Assembly (NCBI RefSeq): GCF_037044555.1
Contig: NZ_CP146275.1
Coordinates: 3,018,501 to 3,082,500, forward strand
DNA from: Pelagibacterium nitratireducens
Lineage (GTDB): Bacteria; Pseudomonadota; Alphaproteobacteria; Rhizobiales; Devosiaceae
Reading direction: 5' to 3'
Length of the DNA: 64,000 bases
This document shows positions 10,001 through 18,276 of this stretch, one piece after another. The translations under genes and the position numbers were made by a program. Numbering within the stretch: position 1 is the stretch's first letter; every line of letters begins with the position of its first letter. Under the pieces are notes generated by a model that saw only the letters and a program-made list of their open reading frames with translations, had not been told where the DNA came from and ran no database searches.

Positions 10001-10163
10001 CCTGCACGGATCGCACTTCAGTGTTGGGCATCAGCTGTCGGTTGAGATTGCCCAGCCCCCACCATCCGAACAGAACGAACAGGATCATGAAGAGATTGGC
10101 GGCGTTGCGGTGCCGCACGAAAGCAGCGATCACGCCGGTCGAGGCTTGCGGAGAGGGACGCAT
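7008..10163 (-). CDS. RND efflux transporter, inner-membrane permease
   Basis: Proton-driven multidrug or solvent efflux pump of the AcrB/HAE1 superfamily, 1051 residues. The N-terminal helix (AANLFMILFVLFGWWGLGNL) is followed by a large periplasmic porter domain, then a helix cluster with DDAIVVGEHT (TM4 acidic pair in GIIVDDAIVV), a second porter domain and a second helix cluster ending near the C-terminus. The start at 10163 is chosen because GGGAGG lies 6 bases upstream and the adaptor stop (TGA) ends one base before it (TGATATG). An upstream in-frame start would overlap the adaptor. Substrate unknown; no outer-membrane factor or TetR regulator is adjacent. Confidence 0.94.
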   Translation of the reverse strand: MRPSPQASTGVIAAFVRHRNAANLFMILFVLFGWWGLGNLNRQLMPNTEVRSVQVSIGWPGATAEDVERNVLLLIEPAVQSVEGVISMTSNAREGRGSITLNFERTVEMQTAERLVQTAVSSVTGLPDGAETPSVSAPRFFDPVAAIAISGPFPEEALRRYAREIRDGLLASGVDRVEFTGYRDRQIVIEVDDAKLRQLGLTLDDLSAALTPNFADQPSGSLSGDFDAQIRAAANELSAQEIAQTEILSSASGQSLTFGDVATITDTFDPDTPLGYMRGEPAIKLQVSRAASADTVTTFEAVQAYVEQLQPTLPQSLQAVVFDAAADQVNQRLGLLISNGVAGFVLVLVVLFLFLDGRIAIWVAMGIPIAIMGTLGAMYLMGLTLDMISMFALMMVLGIIVDDAIVVGEHTATLYRQGLSRTEAAIRAASAMAAPVIASALTTIAAFAPIWLVGDVVGQIVSPLPVVVVAVLIASLIECFFILPGHLAHALPRERKQAGRFRWTFDKGFDFFRDRIFGGLAALSYSWRYVTAAIALTITLGALGVYGSGALRFEFFPTAEGESFNISAQFQAGTPQSEMGTTIQAIEDAVSEVEAGLTPDGEQLIVTTYASLDLEEGRANFDVYLTPSEERSVRTSDITQAINDNLPAVAGVESIGVREYRGGPQGSAIDVRFVGADAATLKLAAEDLKDVLEGFDEVDTAFDTLFYGSPELVMALNARGTALGFDLASLGSQIRSAFQGENVATIASNDDEITVRLVRTIDAQGSSALRDMWVRSPDGDYVPLSSIVSFSEQQGFAFIAREEGNTAVSVRAPVGEGVDHADILARLEADYLPAIVNRYGISYEFGGRQAEQNAAFADLGTGMIVALAVMYIIISWIFAAYFTPLAVMVIIPFGVAGAVWGHYLLGHNLTIISMMGMLGLAGILVNSSIVLISRMNERRAGGEGLRDAAIGASRDRLRAVMLTSLTTIGGLLPLLFETSLVAQMLVPMALTIVSGLTLATLLVLFLVPAVLGIGADIRAVMQWLFLTPNALTVREMLAGRQHLSPPPDPAE

Positions 10164-10164
10164 A

Positions 10165-11571
10165 TCAGCCTCCCGGTCCGCGGCCGAAACCGCCGCCGGG
10201 GCCACCCGGTTCTTCCTCGCCCTCTACCTGAACCGCCACCCCCTCGCCGGCCTGTGAGAGGCGCGTCGTGATGATGCGTTCGCCCTCGGGGATATCGGCG
10301 GCAATGATGATCTGGGCGCCGTCCCGATCGCGTATTTCAACCTCGACCGCCGCCATGCGGCCATCGCGAACAACGTAGATGTGATCGTCGTTATAGAGCG
10401 CGGTTTCAGGCACAAGGAGCGTGTTGTCATGGACGAAGCCCGCGACCTCGACGCTGACGAATGTCCCCGGACGCAGCAGATCGGCTTCGTCGCTCTCGAG
10501 CTCGGCGTAGAGCGTCACACCACCAGTGGCGGAATCGATCTCGGGCGCGATGCGTGCAATCCGACCTTCGATGCGCTCTGCGCCCGCACCCGCGGTGCGT
10601 GAAACTTCGACCGCCCGGTCGAACAGACCGTCGCTCCGCAGCGTGGCGTAGGTTGCATCCGAGACCATGAAACTCACCTCAAGGGCATCGCTTTCATAAA
10701 TCGAAGCGACGGCTTCGTTGGCACCGACATAAGCAGACTCGGTAACGTTGCGGGCGGTTACGATACCAGTGAAGGGCGCAGTGATCTCGGTGTTGGCCAG
10801 ATCGCGCTCGGCCGCCTCAAGGGCATAACCGGCCTGGGCGATGGCCGCCTGCTGGCGAAGTATCTGGGCGTTGAGGGTAACGAGGTTGGACTGACGCTGA
10901 TCGAGGGCCTGCTGACGCTCGGACACCGTGAGTGCGCGGGTATCCACAGTTTGCTGAGTGGCGGCGCCACTCGCAAGAAGGGACCTGGCGCGCTCAAGAT
11001 CGGTCTGGGCCGATGCCAGGGCATCCTCGGCCGCGGTGATGGCGCTTTGTTCAAGGGCATAGGCTTCCTGCGCTTCGGCAAGGGACAGCTCTGCATCGGC
11101 AACCGCAGCGCGGGCTTCGACAACGGCTCCGTTGTAGGTGAAGGGATCGACGCGCACGAGAACATCGTCTTGTTCGACCTGAGAACCGACGGCAAAATCG
11201 GGTGAAATTTCGAGCACCCTGCCGGCAACCAGAGAGCGCAGTTCGATGGTGCGCGCGGACGCGACCTGGCCGTAAGCTGTAATGGGCGCGCTGTGGCTGG
11301 CATAGGCGGGCTCGATGACTTCAACGGTGAAGGTGCGCTCGCGATTCATGCGCTGGGGTGCTTCGGGCCGCTGGGCCACCCAGCTGAACGCCCAATAGAC
11401 AGCCAGTCCAAGGATGAGAACTGCCAACCCGAGCCGAACCAGAGCCGACATCAGGCCAAACCGCCCACGCGGCTTGTCGGTTTTCGGCTGATCGTCGCTC
11501 TTTTGAGACGGCGCGACGTAGCCGGAGCCGGGTAGGTTTTCCAAAGGCGTTTTCCTTGCCCAACAACACAT
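10165..11571 (-). CDS. RND efflux periplasmic adaptor (HlyD/MFP family)
   Basis: Adaptor linking the RND pump to an outer-membrane channel, 468 residues. A single membrane anchor (about residues 40-68) follows a charged N-terminus. Then come the lipoyl half-motif, a long Ala/Gln/Glu-rich coiled-coil hairpin (about 150-250), the returning lipoyl and beta-barrel domains (ITAPFTGIV near 270), and a Gly/Pro-rich tail. It is the first gene of a two-gene operon. The start is uncertain: ATG 11571 has a poor ribosome site, whereas a TTG nine codons further in has AAGGA upstream. Confidence 0.92.
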   Translation of the reverse strand: MCCWARKTPLENLPGSGYVAPSQKSDDQPKTDKPRGRFGLMSALVRLGLAVLILGLAVYWAFSWVAQRPEAPQRMNRERTFTVEVIEPAYASHSAPITAYGQVASARTIELRSLVAGRVLEISPDFAVGSQVEQDDVLVRVDPFTYNGAVVEARAAVADAELSLAEAQEAYALEQSAITAAEDALASAQTDLERARSLLASGAATQQTVDTRALTVSERQQALDQRQSNLVTLNAQILRQQAAIAQAGYALEAAERDLANTEITAPFTGIVTARNVTESAYVGANEAVASIYESDALEVSFMVSDATYATLRSDGLFDRAVEVSRTAGAGAERIEGRIARIAPEIDSATGGVTLYAELESDEADLLRPGTFVSVEVAGFVHDNTLLVPETALYNDDHIYVVRDGRMAAVEVEIRDRDGAQIIIAADIPEGERIITTRLSQAGEGVAVQVEGEEEPGGPGGGFGRGPGG

Positions 11572-11611
11572 CCGACGGCCGGATTGGCCGAAGCGGGTCC
11601 ATATGGGGAAA

Positions 11612-11640
11612 TTTTTACCCGCGACAACAGACTGTTACAA
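11612..11640 (-). promoter_or_regulatory. Candidate promoter with palindromic operator for the RND operon
   Basis: On the minus strand TTGTAA (11635-11640) and TAAAAA (11612-11617) are 17 bases apart. The palindrome AACAG-T-CTGTT (11626-11636) lies in the spacer, the position expected for a TetR- or MarR-type repressor site. No regulator gene is adjacent. Confidence 0.45.
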
Positions 11641-11694
11641 ATGAACTTTTGGAAAGGCCGGTAAGGCTTCGGTGCGTGGCGCCCCGTCGGCATG

Positions 11695-11722
11695 AAAAAG
11701 GCGACCTCGAAGGGCCGCCTTT
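11695..11722 (-). terminator. Terminator of the argD-argF-hslO operon
   Basis: On the minus strand the stem AAAGGCG / CGCCTTT (11716-11722 with 11697-11703) is followed by T's, 21 bases after the hslO stop. Confidence 0.8.
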
Positions 11723-11743
11723 CTCGAACACCGTCCGAACCGC

Positions 11744-12730
11744 TCAGAACTGGTTGGGATTGAAGTGATAGTGGGTCGAGCAGAACTCGCACACGACCTC
11801 TATCTGTCCATCCACCACCATCTCTTCCCTGTCTTCGGGCGTAAAGTCATTGATCATCTGTTCGACGCGCTCGGCCGAGCAGGTGCAGCGTTCGACCAGC
11901 AGCTGAGGCTCGAAGACCCGCACACCGGTTTCATGGTAAAGCCGGAACAACAGGCGTTCGGCCGAAAGGCCGGGGTCGGCAAGCTCGGCATCGCTGAGGG
12001 TATCGAGCAGCGCCTTGGCCTCGGTCCAGTGGTCATCCTCTATAAAGTCGGGATCAGCCATATCGTCGTTTTCGAAGTCCCCGTCACCGGGAAGATCGGG
12101 CATGGTGGCGCCGCCGTGCTCAGGCAGATGCTGGAGCAGGACGCCGCCAGCGCGCCATGAAGGGCGCGATTGGCCACGTTCGGAATGTTCGGCAACGGCA
12201 AGCCGGACGCGGGTGGGGATCTGTTCGGACTGCATGAAATAGGTATGGGCAACCTCTTCGAGGCTTTCGCCCTCGAGCGCCACGATGCCCTGATAGCGGT
12301 CCATATGGGCGCCCTGGTCCACGGTCAAAGCCAGAACGCCTTTACCCAAGAGGTCCTGCGGCTTGGTGGTCCCGGCTTCGACCAGCGCCGACAGCGCTTC
12401 CTCGTCGTAACGGGCATAGGCGCGCAGCCCATCGGGGGTGTCGAAATCAACGACGAGCAGGCTAACCGGGCCGTCGGTGCGCGACTGCAGGATAAACCGA
12501 CCCTCGAATTTGAGCGACGAGCCGATCAGTGCGGCCAGAGTCACCGCTTCACCCAAAAGGCGCGCGACGGGTTCGGGATAGCCGTGTCGGGCGATGATGG
12601 TGTCAAGCTGATCGCCCAAACGCACAACGCGCCCGCGGCTATCGAGATTTTCGAGCGTGAAGGGAACGGCAACATCGTCCCCGCTCTCGGGCCGGTCGAG
12701 CCCGAACTGTTCGAGAGAGCTTTCGCCCAT
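11744..12730 (-). CDS. hslO: Hsp33 redox-regulated molecular chaperone
   Basis: Cytoplasmic holdase activated by oxidation and heat, 328 residues. The C-terminal zinc switch is intact: CTC near residue 283 and CEFC near 316, the CxC plus CxxC pattern that binds zinc when reduced. The start at 12730 has AAGGA 6 bases upstream (MGESSLEQF). It is last in the argD-argF-hslO operon, 23 bases after argF, a common arrangement in Rhizobiales. An acidic insert around residues 215-235 separates the core from the linker. Confidence 0.94.
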   Translation of the reverse strand: MGESSLEQFGLDRPESGDDVAVPFTLENLDSRGRVVRLGDQLDTIIARHGYPEPVARLLGEAVTLAALIGSSLKFEGRFILQSRTDGPVSLLVVDFDTPDGLRAYARYDEEALSALVEAGTTKPQDLLGKGVLALTVDQGAHMDRYQGIVALEGESLEEVAHTYFMQSEQIPTRVRLAVAEHSERGQSRPSWRAGGVLLQHLPEHGGATMPDLPGDGDFENDDMADPDFIEDDHWTEAKALLDTLSDAELADPGLSAERLLFRLYHETGVRVFEPQLLVERCTCSAERVEQMINDFTPEDREEMVVDGQIEVVCEFCSTHYHFNPNQF

Positions 12731-12753
12731 TGCGTGTTCCTTAATCCGCCTGG

Positions 12754-13674
12754 TTACAAATTCTCGATCCCGAAGGCCCAGCAAAGAATGGCCTTCTGGA
12801 TGTGCAGGCGGTTTTCAGCTTCGTCGAATACGACCGATTGCGGCCCGTCGATCACCTCGTCGGTGACCTCGTCGCCCCGGTGGGCAGGCAGGCAGTGCAT
12901 GAAGAGCGCGTCGGTCGCGGCTTGGGAGAACAATCTGGGGTTGACCTGGTAAGGTTTCAAGATGCGTCGGCGCTCGCCTTCGTCGGTGTCGCCCATCGAC
13001 ACCCAGGTGTCGGTAATGACCAGATCGGCATCGGCGATCGCGGCGTGTGGATCGGTTCCGAGACTGACGGCATCGCCCACTTCGGCGATGTCGGACAACA
13101 GACCCTGATCGGGCCAGTATTCCCTGGGGCAGGCGATGGCCAGCTTGTTGCCGAACAGGGCCGTCGCGTGGACCCAGGATGCCAGAACGTTGTTGGAATC
13201 CCCGATCCAGGCGACCTTTTTACCTTCGAGCGGCCCACGGTGTTCCTCGAAGGTCTGTATATCGGCCATAACCTGGCAGGGATGACTGCGCCGGGTCAGC
13301 CCGTTGATGACGGGAATGGTCGAAGCGCCCGCCAGATCGAGCAGATCGTCATGGCTGAGAATGCGGATCATGATCGCATCCACATAGCGGCTCATGACCC
13401 GCGCCGTATCCTCGATGGTTTCCTCGCGGGCCAGCTGCATTTCCTGGCCGGTCAGCATGAGGGTCTGCCCTCCAAGCTGGCGCATGCCAACGTCGAAGGA
13501 CACCCGCGTGCGGGTGGACTGGCGCTCAAAGATCATGGCCAGAACCTTGTCCTCGAGCAGGCGGGGACGTTCGCCGGCCTTGAGGCGTCTTTTCAGCTCG
13601 TGGGCGAAATCGAGAATGGAACGCAGTTGCTCGAAGGAAAAATCCTTGAGATCGAGAAAATGTCTCGCGGTCAT
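12754..13674 (-). CDS. argF: Ornithine carbamoyltransferase
   Basis: Makes citrulline from ornithine and carbamoyl phosphate in arginine synthesis; 306 residues, normal length. Signatures are STRTR (carbamoyl phosphate loop, near residue 53), HPCQ near 132 and the ornithine loop [10 protein letters not shown] near 265. It lies between argD and hslO on the same strand with short gaps. Confidence 0.96.
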   Translation of the reverse strand: MTARHFLDLKDFSFEQLRSILDFAHELKRRLKAGERPRLLEDKVLAMIFERQSTRTRVSFDVGMRQLGGQTLMLTGQEMQLAREETIEDTARVMSRYVDAIMIRILSHDDLLDLAGASTIPVINGLTRRSHPCQVMADIQTFEEHRGPLEGKKVAWIGDSNNVLASWVHATALFGNKLAIACPREYWPDQGLLSDIAEVGDAVSLGTDPHAAIADADLVITDTWVSMGDTDEGERRRILKPYQVNPRLFSQAATDALFMHCLPAHRGDEVTDEVIDGPQSVVFDEAENRLHIQKAILCWAFGIENL

Positions 13675-13716
13675 AATCAGCTATCCTGAAAAAGCGAAAA
13701 GGAGCCTGCCGCCCCG

Positions 13717-14904
13717 CTATTGCGCGGCGCTGGCCTGTTCAGCATCAAACTCGGCGAAGGCTCCGGCAATGATGCCGATCGCCTCGCCGATCTCGTCCTC
13801 GGTGACGATCAATGGCGGCAGAAGACGCAGCACATTGTCGCTGGCGGCCACCGTGAGCAGCTTGTGATCGCGCAGCCGGGCCACGAAATCGCGCACGGGC
13901 GGGGTGATCCTGATGCCGGCGATCAGCCCTTTTCCGCGCACTTCGGTGATGTATTGCGGAAACTTCTGCATGAGCTGGTGAAGTTCATGGGCCACGATCT
14001 TGCCCATTGCCTCGACGTGCTCGATAAAGCCGGGAGCCAATATGCGATCGAGGACCGCATTGCCCACCGCGCAGGCCAGCGGATTGCCGCCATAGGTCGA
14101 GCCATGGGTGCCCGGCACCATGCTCTCGGCCACCTCGCCCCTGGCAAGGCATGCGCCAAGCGGGAACCCGCCGCCGATGGCCTTGGCAACGGTCATGATG
14201 TCGGGAACGACGCCAGACCATTCATGGGCGAAGAATTTCCCCGTCCGGCCATAGCCGCATTGAACTTCATCAAAGATCAGCAACAGGCCGTTCTTGTCGC
14301 AAAGGGCGCGCAGGCCCTTGAGATAGGCGTCGGAGAATGCGGTGACCCCACCTTCGCCCTGCACGGGCTCGATGAGGATGGCGGCGGTCTTGTCGTCGAT
14401 CAGTGCCTCAACGGCAGCCAGATCGCCGGGCTTTGTGTGCTTGTAGCCCGGCATGGGGCCAAAGCCCTCGGTATAGGCTGGATTGCCCGCCGCGGCGATA
14501 GTGGCGATGGTGCGGCCGTGGAAAGAACCGGAAAAGCCGATGATATCGACCCTGTCTTTTTGGCCCTTTGCCCAGAAATAATGACGGGCTGTCTTGATGG
14601 CGCATTCGAGCGCCTCGGCGCCTGAATTGGTGAAGAACACCTTGTCGGCGAAGGTCGCATCCACCAGTCGCTGGCCGAGCTTTTCCTGCTCGGGAATGGT
14701 GAAGATGTTGGAGGTGTGCCAGACCTTGTCGGCCTGCGCCTTGAGCGCATCGACGACGTGTCTGTCGCCATAGCCAAGCGCGTTGACGGCGATGCCGGCA
14801 GCGAAATCGAGATAGGCCGTGCCGTCCTCCGTGAACAATCGCATGCCCTCGCCCCGCACAAAGGCGAGTTCGGACCGGGCATACGTGCCATAGAGCGCAG
14901 ACAT
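13717..14904 (-). CDS. argD: Acetylornithine aminotransferase
   Basis: PLP-dependent class III aminotransferase of arginine synthesis (possibly also succinyldiaminopimelate aminotransferase), 395 residues. The PLP lysine is K241 in [12 protein letters not shown], and the cofactor aspartate lies in [12 protein letters not shown]. The start at 14904 ([10 protein letters not shown]) has GAAGG upstream; a longer reading frame to 15030 adds an N-terminus unlike the family. First gene of argD-argF-hslO. Confidence 0.95.
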   Translation of the reverse strand: MSALYGTYARSELAFVRGEGMRLFTEDGTAYLDFAAGIAVNALGYGDRHVVDALKAQADKVWHTSNIFTIPEQEKLGQRLVDATFADKVFFTNSGAEALECAIKTARHYFWAKGQKDRVDIIGFSGSFHGRTIATIAAAGNPAYTEGFGPMPGYKHTKPGDLAAVEALIDDKTAAILIEPVQGEGGVTAFSDAYLKGLRALCDKNGLLLIFDEVQCGYGRTGKFFAHEWSGVVPDIMTVAKAIGGGFPLGACLARGEVAESMVPGTHGSTYGGNPLACAVGNAVLDRILAPGFIEHVEAMGKIVAHELHQLMQKFPQYITEVRGKGLIAGIRITPPVRDFVARLRDHKLLTVAASDNVLRLLPPLIVTEDEIGEAIGIIAGAFAEFDAEQASAAQ

Positions 14905-15360
14905 TGTTCTAAGCCTTCTCGTTTGAAAGGTTGGGGATGGGACCCAGGTCCCGGAAAATGAAAAGCGCGCCCGGTATCCCAAGCACGCATGACCAGTTCC
15001 GCTTATGGTGGGCGGATGCCGAAAAGTCAATCGATCGCCCGGTTTTCCGGGGTCCGGGGCCTTGACTCATCCCTGCCACAATGGTGGTTCAAGTCTGCGC
15101 GCGAAAACCGGCTGTGCGATCAATGCAACAGCCATGACCAATTGCTGTCCGGCATTTGAAAATCAGGTGGGATAAACCGGGGAAAGTCCTTTGCGGCCCT
15201 TGCCACCGATTTTCCCGCCCGTGTAGTATGAGGCCATTGGGAACACGACATCTCGTGTGGCGGACCCCATCACCATACGACAGTTAGTATGCCGGCGGTC
15301 AAACCCATTTGTCCGCGTGAGAACGGACTCTATTCAAGAATACGGCCTGGAGCATAATCG
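14905..15360. other. Divergent argD/gcrA intergenic region (456 bases)
   Basis: No convincing gene. It must hold the argD and gcrA promoters. For gcrA a possible pair is TTGCCA at 15200 and TAGTAT at 15224 (18-base spacer). A small hairpin CACGA-CATC-TCGTG lies at 15244-15257 in the presumed 5' UTR. Two GANTC (CcrM) sites, both GACTC, lie at about 15064 and at 15326-15330; the second is 30 bases from the gcrA start. Confidence 0.5.
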
Positions 15361-15915
15361 ATGAGCTGGACGGACGAGCGCGTAGCACTCCTGAAAAAAC
15401 TTTGGATGGAAGGCCTCAGCGCAAGCCAGATCGCCGCGGAACTGAGCGGCGGGGTTACCCGCAACGCCGTGATCGGCAAGGTTCACAGATTGAAACTATC
15501 GGCGCGGGCCAAGCCGGCGAGCGTCGCACCGCGTGCCAAGACGCAGCGCCCCAGTGCGCCGCGGCGGCCATCTAGCTCTTCGGGAGGAGCGCGCGGCACG
15601 GCATCGGCGGCGGCCAGCGCGGTCAGCCAGCGGCGCACGACGATGGCGCCGACCATGGGCGCCACGGCGCTCAAGATGGATACCGAGCTCGAAACCGAGA
15701 CGGTGGTGGAGACCAACACCAAGGCGGAGCTTTTCATTCCGGTCGAGGAGCGCATCTCGCTGCTCGAATTGACCGAAAAAACCTGCAAATGGCCGATCGG
15801 CGACCCGATGAACAGCGAATTTCACTTCTGCGGGCGCGAGTCCGACGAAGGCAAGCCCTATTGCGAATTCCATTCGCGGCGCGCTTACCATCAGATCGAC
15901 CGCAAGAAGCGCTAG
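15361..15915 (+). CDS. gcrA: GcrA-type cell cycle regulator
   Basis: Transcription factor that binds sigma-70 RNA polymerase and methylated GANTC sites to control alphaproteobacterial cell-cycle genes. It has 184 residues. The N-terminal homeodomain-like helix-turn-helix (MSWTDERVALLKKLWMEGLS) is intact. A low-complexity Ala/Ser/Arg linker follows (about 50-100), then a C-terminal sigma-interacting part with CKWPIGDP near 142 and FCGR...YCEFHSRRAY. GANTC sites upstream fit control by CcrM methylation. Confidence 0.96.
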   Translation: MSWTDERVALLKKLWMEGLSASQIAAELSGGVTRNAVIGKVHRLKLSARAKPASVAPRAKTQRPSAPRRPSSSSGGARGTASAAASAVSQRRTTMAPTMGATALKMDTELETETVVETNTKAELFIPVEERISLLELTEKTCKWPIGDPMNSEFHFCGRESDEGKPYCEFHSRRAYHQIDRKKR

Positions 15916-15993
15916 GTTTGTGTAGACCGTTAGGTGATGGTGGCCTGCAAGCGGCAGTTTTCGGCTCACCCTGACCTAACGGTCCACACAACC
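15915..15993. repeat. Family C long inverted repeat (copy C1)
   Basis: Outer arms of about 20 bp (15915-15935 and 15974-15993, mismatches and one unpaired base) enclose the core AGGTGATGG, CTGCAAGCGGCA and CCCTGACCT. The same core recurs at 63457-63566 with different but again complementary outer arms. It lies between convergent genes and abuts the gcrA stop codon. Confidence 0.75.
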
Positions 15994-16011
15994 TAAAGCC
16001 TTCCGATACCG

Positions 16012-16043
16012 AAAAGCCCCCGGCCCTGCCGGGGCTTTTTTTT
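16012..16043 (+). terminator. Bidirectional terminator after gcrA
   Basis: Stem AAAAGCCCC / GGGGCTTTT (16012-16020 with 16031-16039) followed by T's; A's on the other side allow use from the minus strand too. It serves gcrA and the convergent small gene ending at 16057. Confidence 0.85.
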
Positions 16044-16056
16044 GTGCCGTTTGCCG

Positions 16057-16290
16057 TTAGGGCAATTCCAGCTTGCAGGCGGCCAGTTCCCCAGAAAGCG
16101 CATCGACCGATTTGCGGGCTTCAGCCTCGATCTGGTCGAGGGACAGGCCGTAGGCGACTTCGAGCCCCAGCCTCTTTGAGGGGTCATTGGCCCAGACGAA
16201 ATTCAAGTAGGACTTTTTCTGCGCGATGTCGTGGGACAATCCCACTATGGTGAGGGTGGAAGCGGCCATTGTGCTGTCTTTGCGTTTCAT
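16057..16290 (-). CDS. Small hypothetical protein (77 aa)
   Basis: Not recognised. A small soluble-looking protein, VGLSHDIAQKKSYLNFVWANDP followed by a predicted helical Asp/Glu-rich C-terminal half. Composition looks coding, it ends 14 bases from a strong terminator and is divergent from another small gene. The start may be ATG 16290 or ATG 16269 (MAASTLTIVG); neither has a good Shine-Dalgarno. Confidence 0.5.
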   Translation of the reverse strand: MKRKDSTMAASTLTIVGLSHDIAQKKSYLNFVWANDPSKRLGLEVAYGLSLDQIEAEARKSVDALSGELAACKLELP

Positions 16291-16408
16291 CGAGGGCGAT
16301 CATAATGCCCGACTGGGGCGCGAGGACAAGTTGGCGATAGGCAGGATTTCTTGACGGCCGCAGTTGGACGTCGTTTAATCGCCGGCTTGGGGGCAGGGAG
16401 ATGGCGCA

Positions 16409-16654
16409 ATGAAACTTCTGCTTGCCGTGGACATTGCCGATCGCCTGCGCGACATCCTCGCCAGCCGCAGGCCCTTCGATATCGAATTTGAAGCCCGAAC
16501 GCTCGTGGAGCGTCATCCGGAGGCTCATGTGGAGATCGACGACGTCGTGGCCACCATGATGCAAGAGATAAACCGCGGGGCCGATCAGCCGGCAAAGATC
16601 ATGCTGGCCGGCTCCACTCGGGCAGCGGGAACACCCGATCATAGGCCAGATTGA
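16409..16654 (+). CDS. Small hypothetical protein (81 aa)
   Basis: Not recognised. MKLLLAVDIADRLRDILASR starts 7 bases after GGGAGA, a good ribosome site. Charged and probably soluble; no signal peptide. Its last 56 bases overlap the 3' end of the convergent PACE gene, which is well supported, so the C-terminal part is the doubtful region. Confidence 0.45.
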   Translation: MKLLLAVDIADRLRDILASRRPFDIEFEARTLVERHPEAHVEIDDVVATMMQEINRGADQPAKIMLAGSTRAAGTPDHRPD

Positions 16655-17027
16655 AGACGAAGGCGTAGCCCATGTATAACAGGGCGAACGATATATCCAT
16701 GACCAGGGCGTGGATCAGGGTGATGCCCAGATACCAGGCGATGAACGGCATGAGCACGATCAGCAGCCCCAGTTCGAACAGTACGGCATGGACGATGCGC
16801 AGGCGTACCGATTTCAGCGTCGTGCCGATTGTGCGCTGCAGGACGGTGTCGAAGCCGAGGTTGAAAACGTAATTCCAGGCCATCGCGATGGTGGCCGAGA
16901 CGAGGCCAACCACACCGATATCGTGCATGGGCATTGAAAAGACCAATGCGCCAAGCGGGATGACGAGAATGAGGCCGATGATTTCAAAGAAAAGCGCGTG
17001 GCGGACGCGATCCCAGGCGGTGCGCAT
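16599..17027 (-). CDS. PACE-family efflux transporter (AceI-like)
   Basis: Proteobacterial antimicrobial compound efflux protein, 142 residues, four membrane helices made of two similar halves. Landmarks of each half are present: RVRHALFFE with the glutamate at position 15 (essential in AceI), AWNYVFNLGFD, then RIVHAVLFELGL and FVFNLAYDRVFP. Members export cationic biocides such as chlorhexidine or short-chain diamines; the substrate here is unknown. The gene stands alone. Confidence 0.9.
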   Translation of the reverse strand: MRTAWDRVRHALFFEIIGLILVIPLGALVFSMPMHDIGVVGLVSATIAMAWNYVFNLGFDTVLQRTIGTTLKSVRLRIVHAVLFELGLLIVLMPFIAWYLGITLIHALVMDISFALLYMGYAFVFNLAYDRVFPLPEWSRPA

Positions 17028-17356
17028 GGTTGGGAAACTCCTTGGCTAAAAAGCTCGGGTCGTCCCGAAAACAATGCCCTTGGCGGGGGAGGTCGTCCTC
17101 ACGGGGGGCTATTTAGGGGCTGGGGCGGGGAAGTCAAGTTTTGTGTCGGATACCGGAAGCAAGCCCCCCTTCGCTGACGCTCAAAGCCCCCTCACCCCTT
17201 CGTGGTGAGGATGGCCGGCAAGCCGGTGAGGGAGCCTGTCTTTTTCGGACAAGCACAAGCGTCCGACGGCGAGATCGCCTCGGTTTCTGATTGCCATTCG
17301 AGCTTGGCTCTCATGGCCTTCTCACCTCCAATCGTGCCACCGGCACGAAGTAGACG

Positions 17357-17418
17357 GCATGGGGCGATGAACGCTCCGCATGATTTAGTTTTTATATGAA
17401 GCGATCATCGCCCCATGC
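17357..17418. repeat. Long perfect inverted repeat with AT-rich loop
   Basis: GCATGGGGCGATGA (17357-17370) is exactly complementary to 17405-17418. After one A-A mismatch the stem continues with CGCT / AGCG, giving about 18 bp of helix around a 24-base A/T-rich loop. No T-run follows, so it is not a standard terminator. Confidence 0.7.
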
Positions 17419-17490
17419 ATCCGGGGTTTTGGGCTTATGGCGGCGTCTCGGGCTGGGGTTTGTCGTCCGGGATATTGGCATTTTTAGTGG

Positions 17491-17540
17491 GTCGGTTGGC
17501 GAACCGGGAAACCGGTGCCCACTTTCCCTGCCAACCTCCC
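17491..17540. repeat. Family A structured repeat (copy A6)
   Basis: Outer helix GGTTGGC (17494-17500) / GCCAACC (17530-17536), then GAACCG (17501-17506), inner helix GGAAA / TTTCC, then CT (17528-17529). Same layout as the other copies with different helix sequences. Confidence 0.75.
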
Positions 17541-17840
17541 GTCGGTGCCCCTCTCCCTTTCGGGAGTACGACGTGGACTCCCATCCTCGCCCGGCCATCC
17601 GTCCGCTTTGGGCCTTCCCTGCGGCGACCCGCATGGAACCCGGATCGGCCTGTCGGATGGGATCGAAGTGCCCGAGGGCCGATGCGGTCCTAAGGCTCGG
17701 ACCCATGCTCCCCCTTCTCCAATCCCGCCCTCACCGGAAGCTCGTATGCATCCTCGTCTCTGGTGCGGCCGTGGGAGGAGAATGGCATGAGGATGAGGGG
17801 GCGGGGATAAGTTTTTGCGCAGCGTTTCCACCTTCACCCA

Positions 17841-17983
17841 CGTCATCCTCGGGCTCGACCCGGGGATCCGCAACGCTGCTGTTGTGCAGCGCAGAAGTGG
17901 CGACCCCTCGCGTCTCACGGCTCCTCAACCCCTTCACCGGCTGCCCGACGCAGCAGATCCCCGGGTCAAGCCCGAGGATGACG
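17841..17983. repeat. Facing pair of family B palindromes
   Basis: A REP-like unit at 17841-17870 (CGTCATCCTCGGGCT...) and its near-exact inverse at 17955-17983 form a roughly 28-bp inverted repeat about 85 bases apart, resembling a bacterial interspersed mosaic element. The same family recurs five times between 57.8 and 60.7 kb. Confidence 0.75.
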
Positions 17984-18276
17984 ATGGGGGTGGGGCGAAT
18001 GGTGGTGATGGAACCAAGAAGGTGGCCCAAGCCCCATTGCTATCTTGGACATGATCCGGGACCCAGTAGCCTTGCCGACCCTCTGGTGCGTGAAGAGAGG
18101 CACATGGGCCCCTGCCTTCGCCGGGGGAGCTAGAGCGGGGTCTGTGGCGAGTCCGCCAGCCCCCGGTTGGGAATTGCCCTGGCCAAAACCGGCCCGGGCA
18201 GCGAGGGAGAGAGGTGAGGCGTTTCCGTCGAATGCCGATCTCGACAAGGGCGTGGAATCTGGGGCAATGTCGGGGG

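Larger units (their letters stand above)
17028..18276. other. Gene-poor palindrome-rich region (1.25 kb)
   Basis: Reading frames of up to about 245 codons exist here but look like translated repeats (Pro/Arg/Ser rich, no conserved motif, no ribosome site). The stretch holds a 14-bp perfect inverted repeat (17357-17418), a family A element (17491-17540), a facing pair of family B palindromes (17841-17983) and hairpins such as CTCACC...GGTGAG near 17190. I see no RNA gene and no fluoride riboswitch ahead of crcB. Confidence 0.6.

Noticed and set aside
17396..18133. 245-codon plus-strand reading frame
   Set aside because: Pro/Arg/Ser-rich, no ribosome site or domain, and it reads straight through family A and B palindromes; looks like translated repeat DNA.
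18134..18276. Fluoride riboswitch ahead of crcB
   Set aside because: I looked for the GGNGAUGG...pseudoknot pattern and did not find it.
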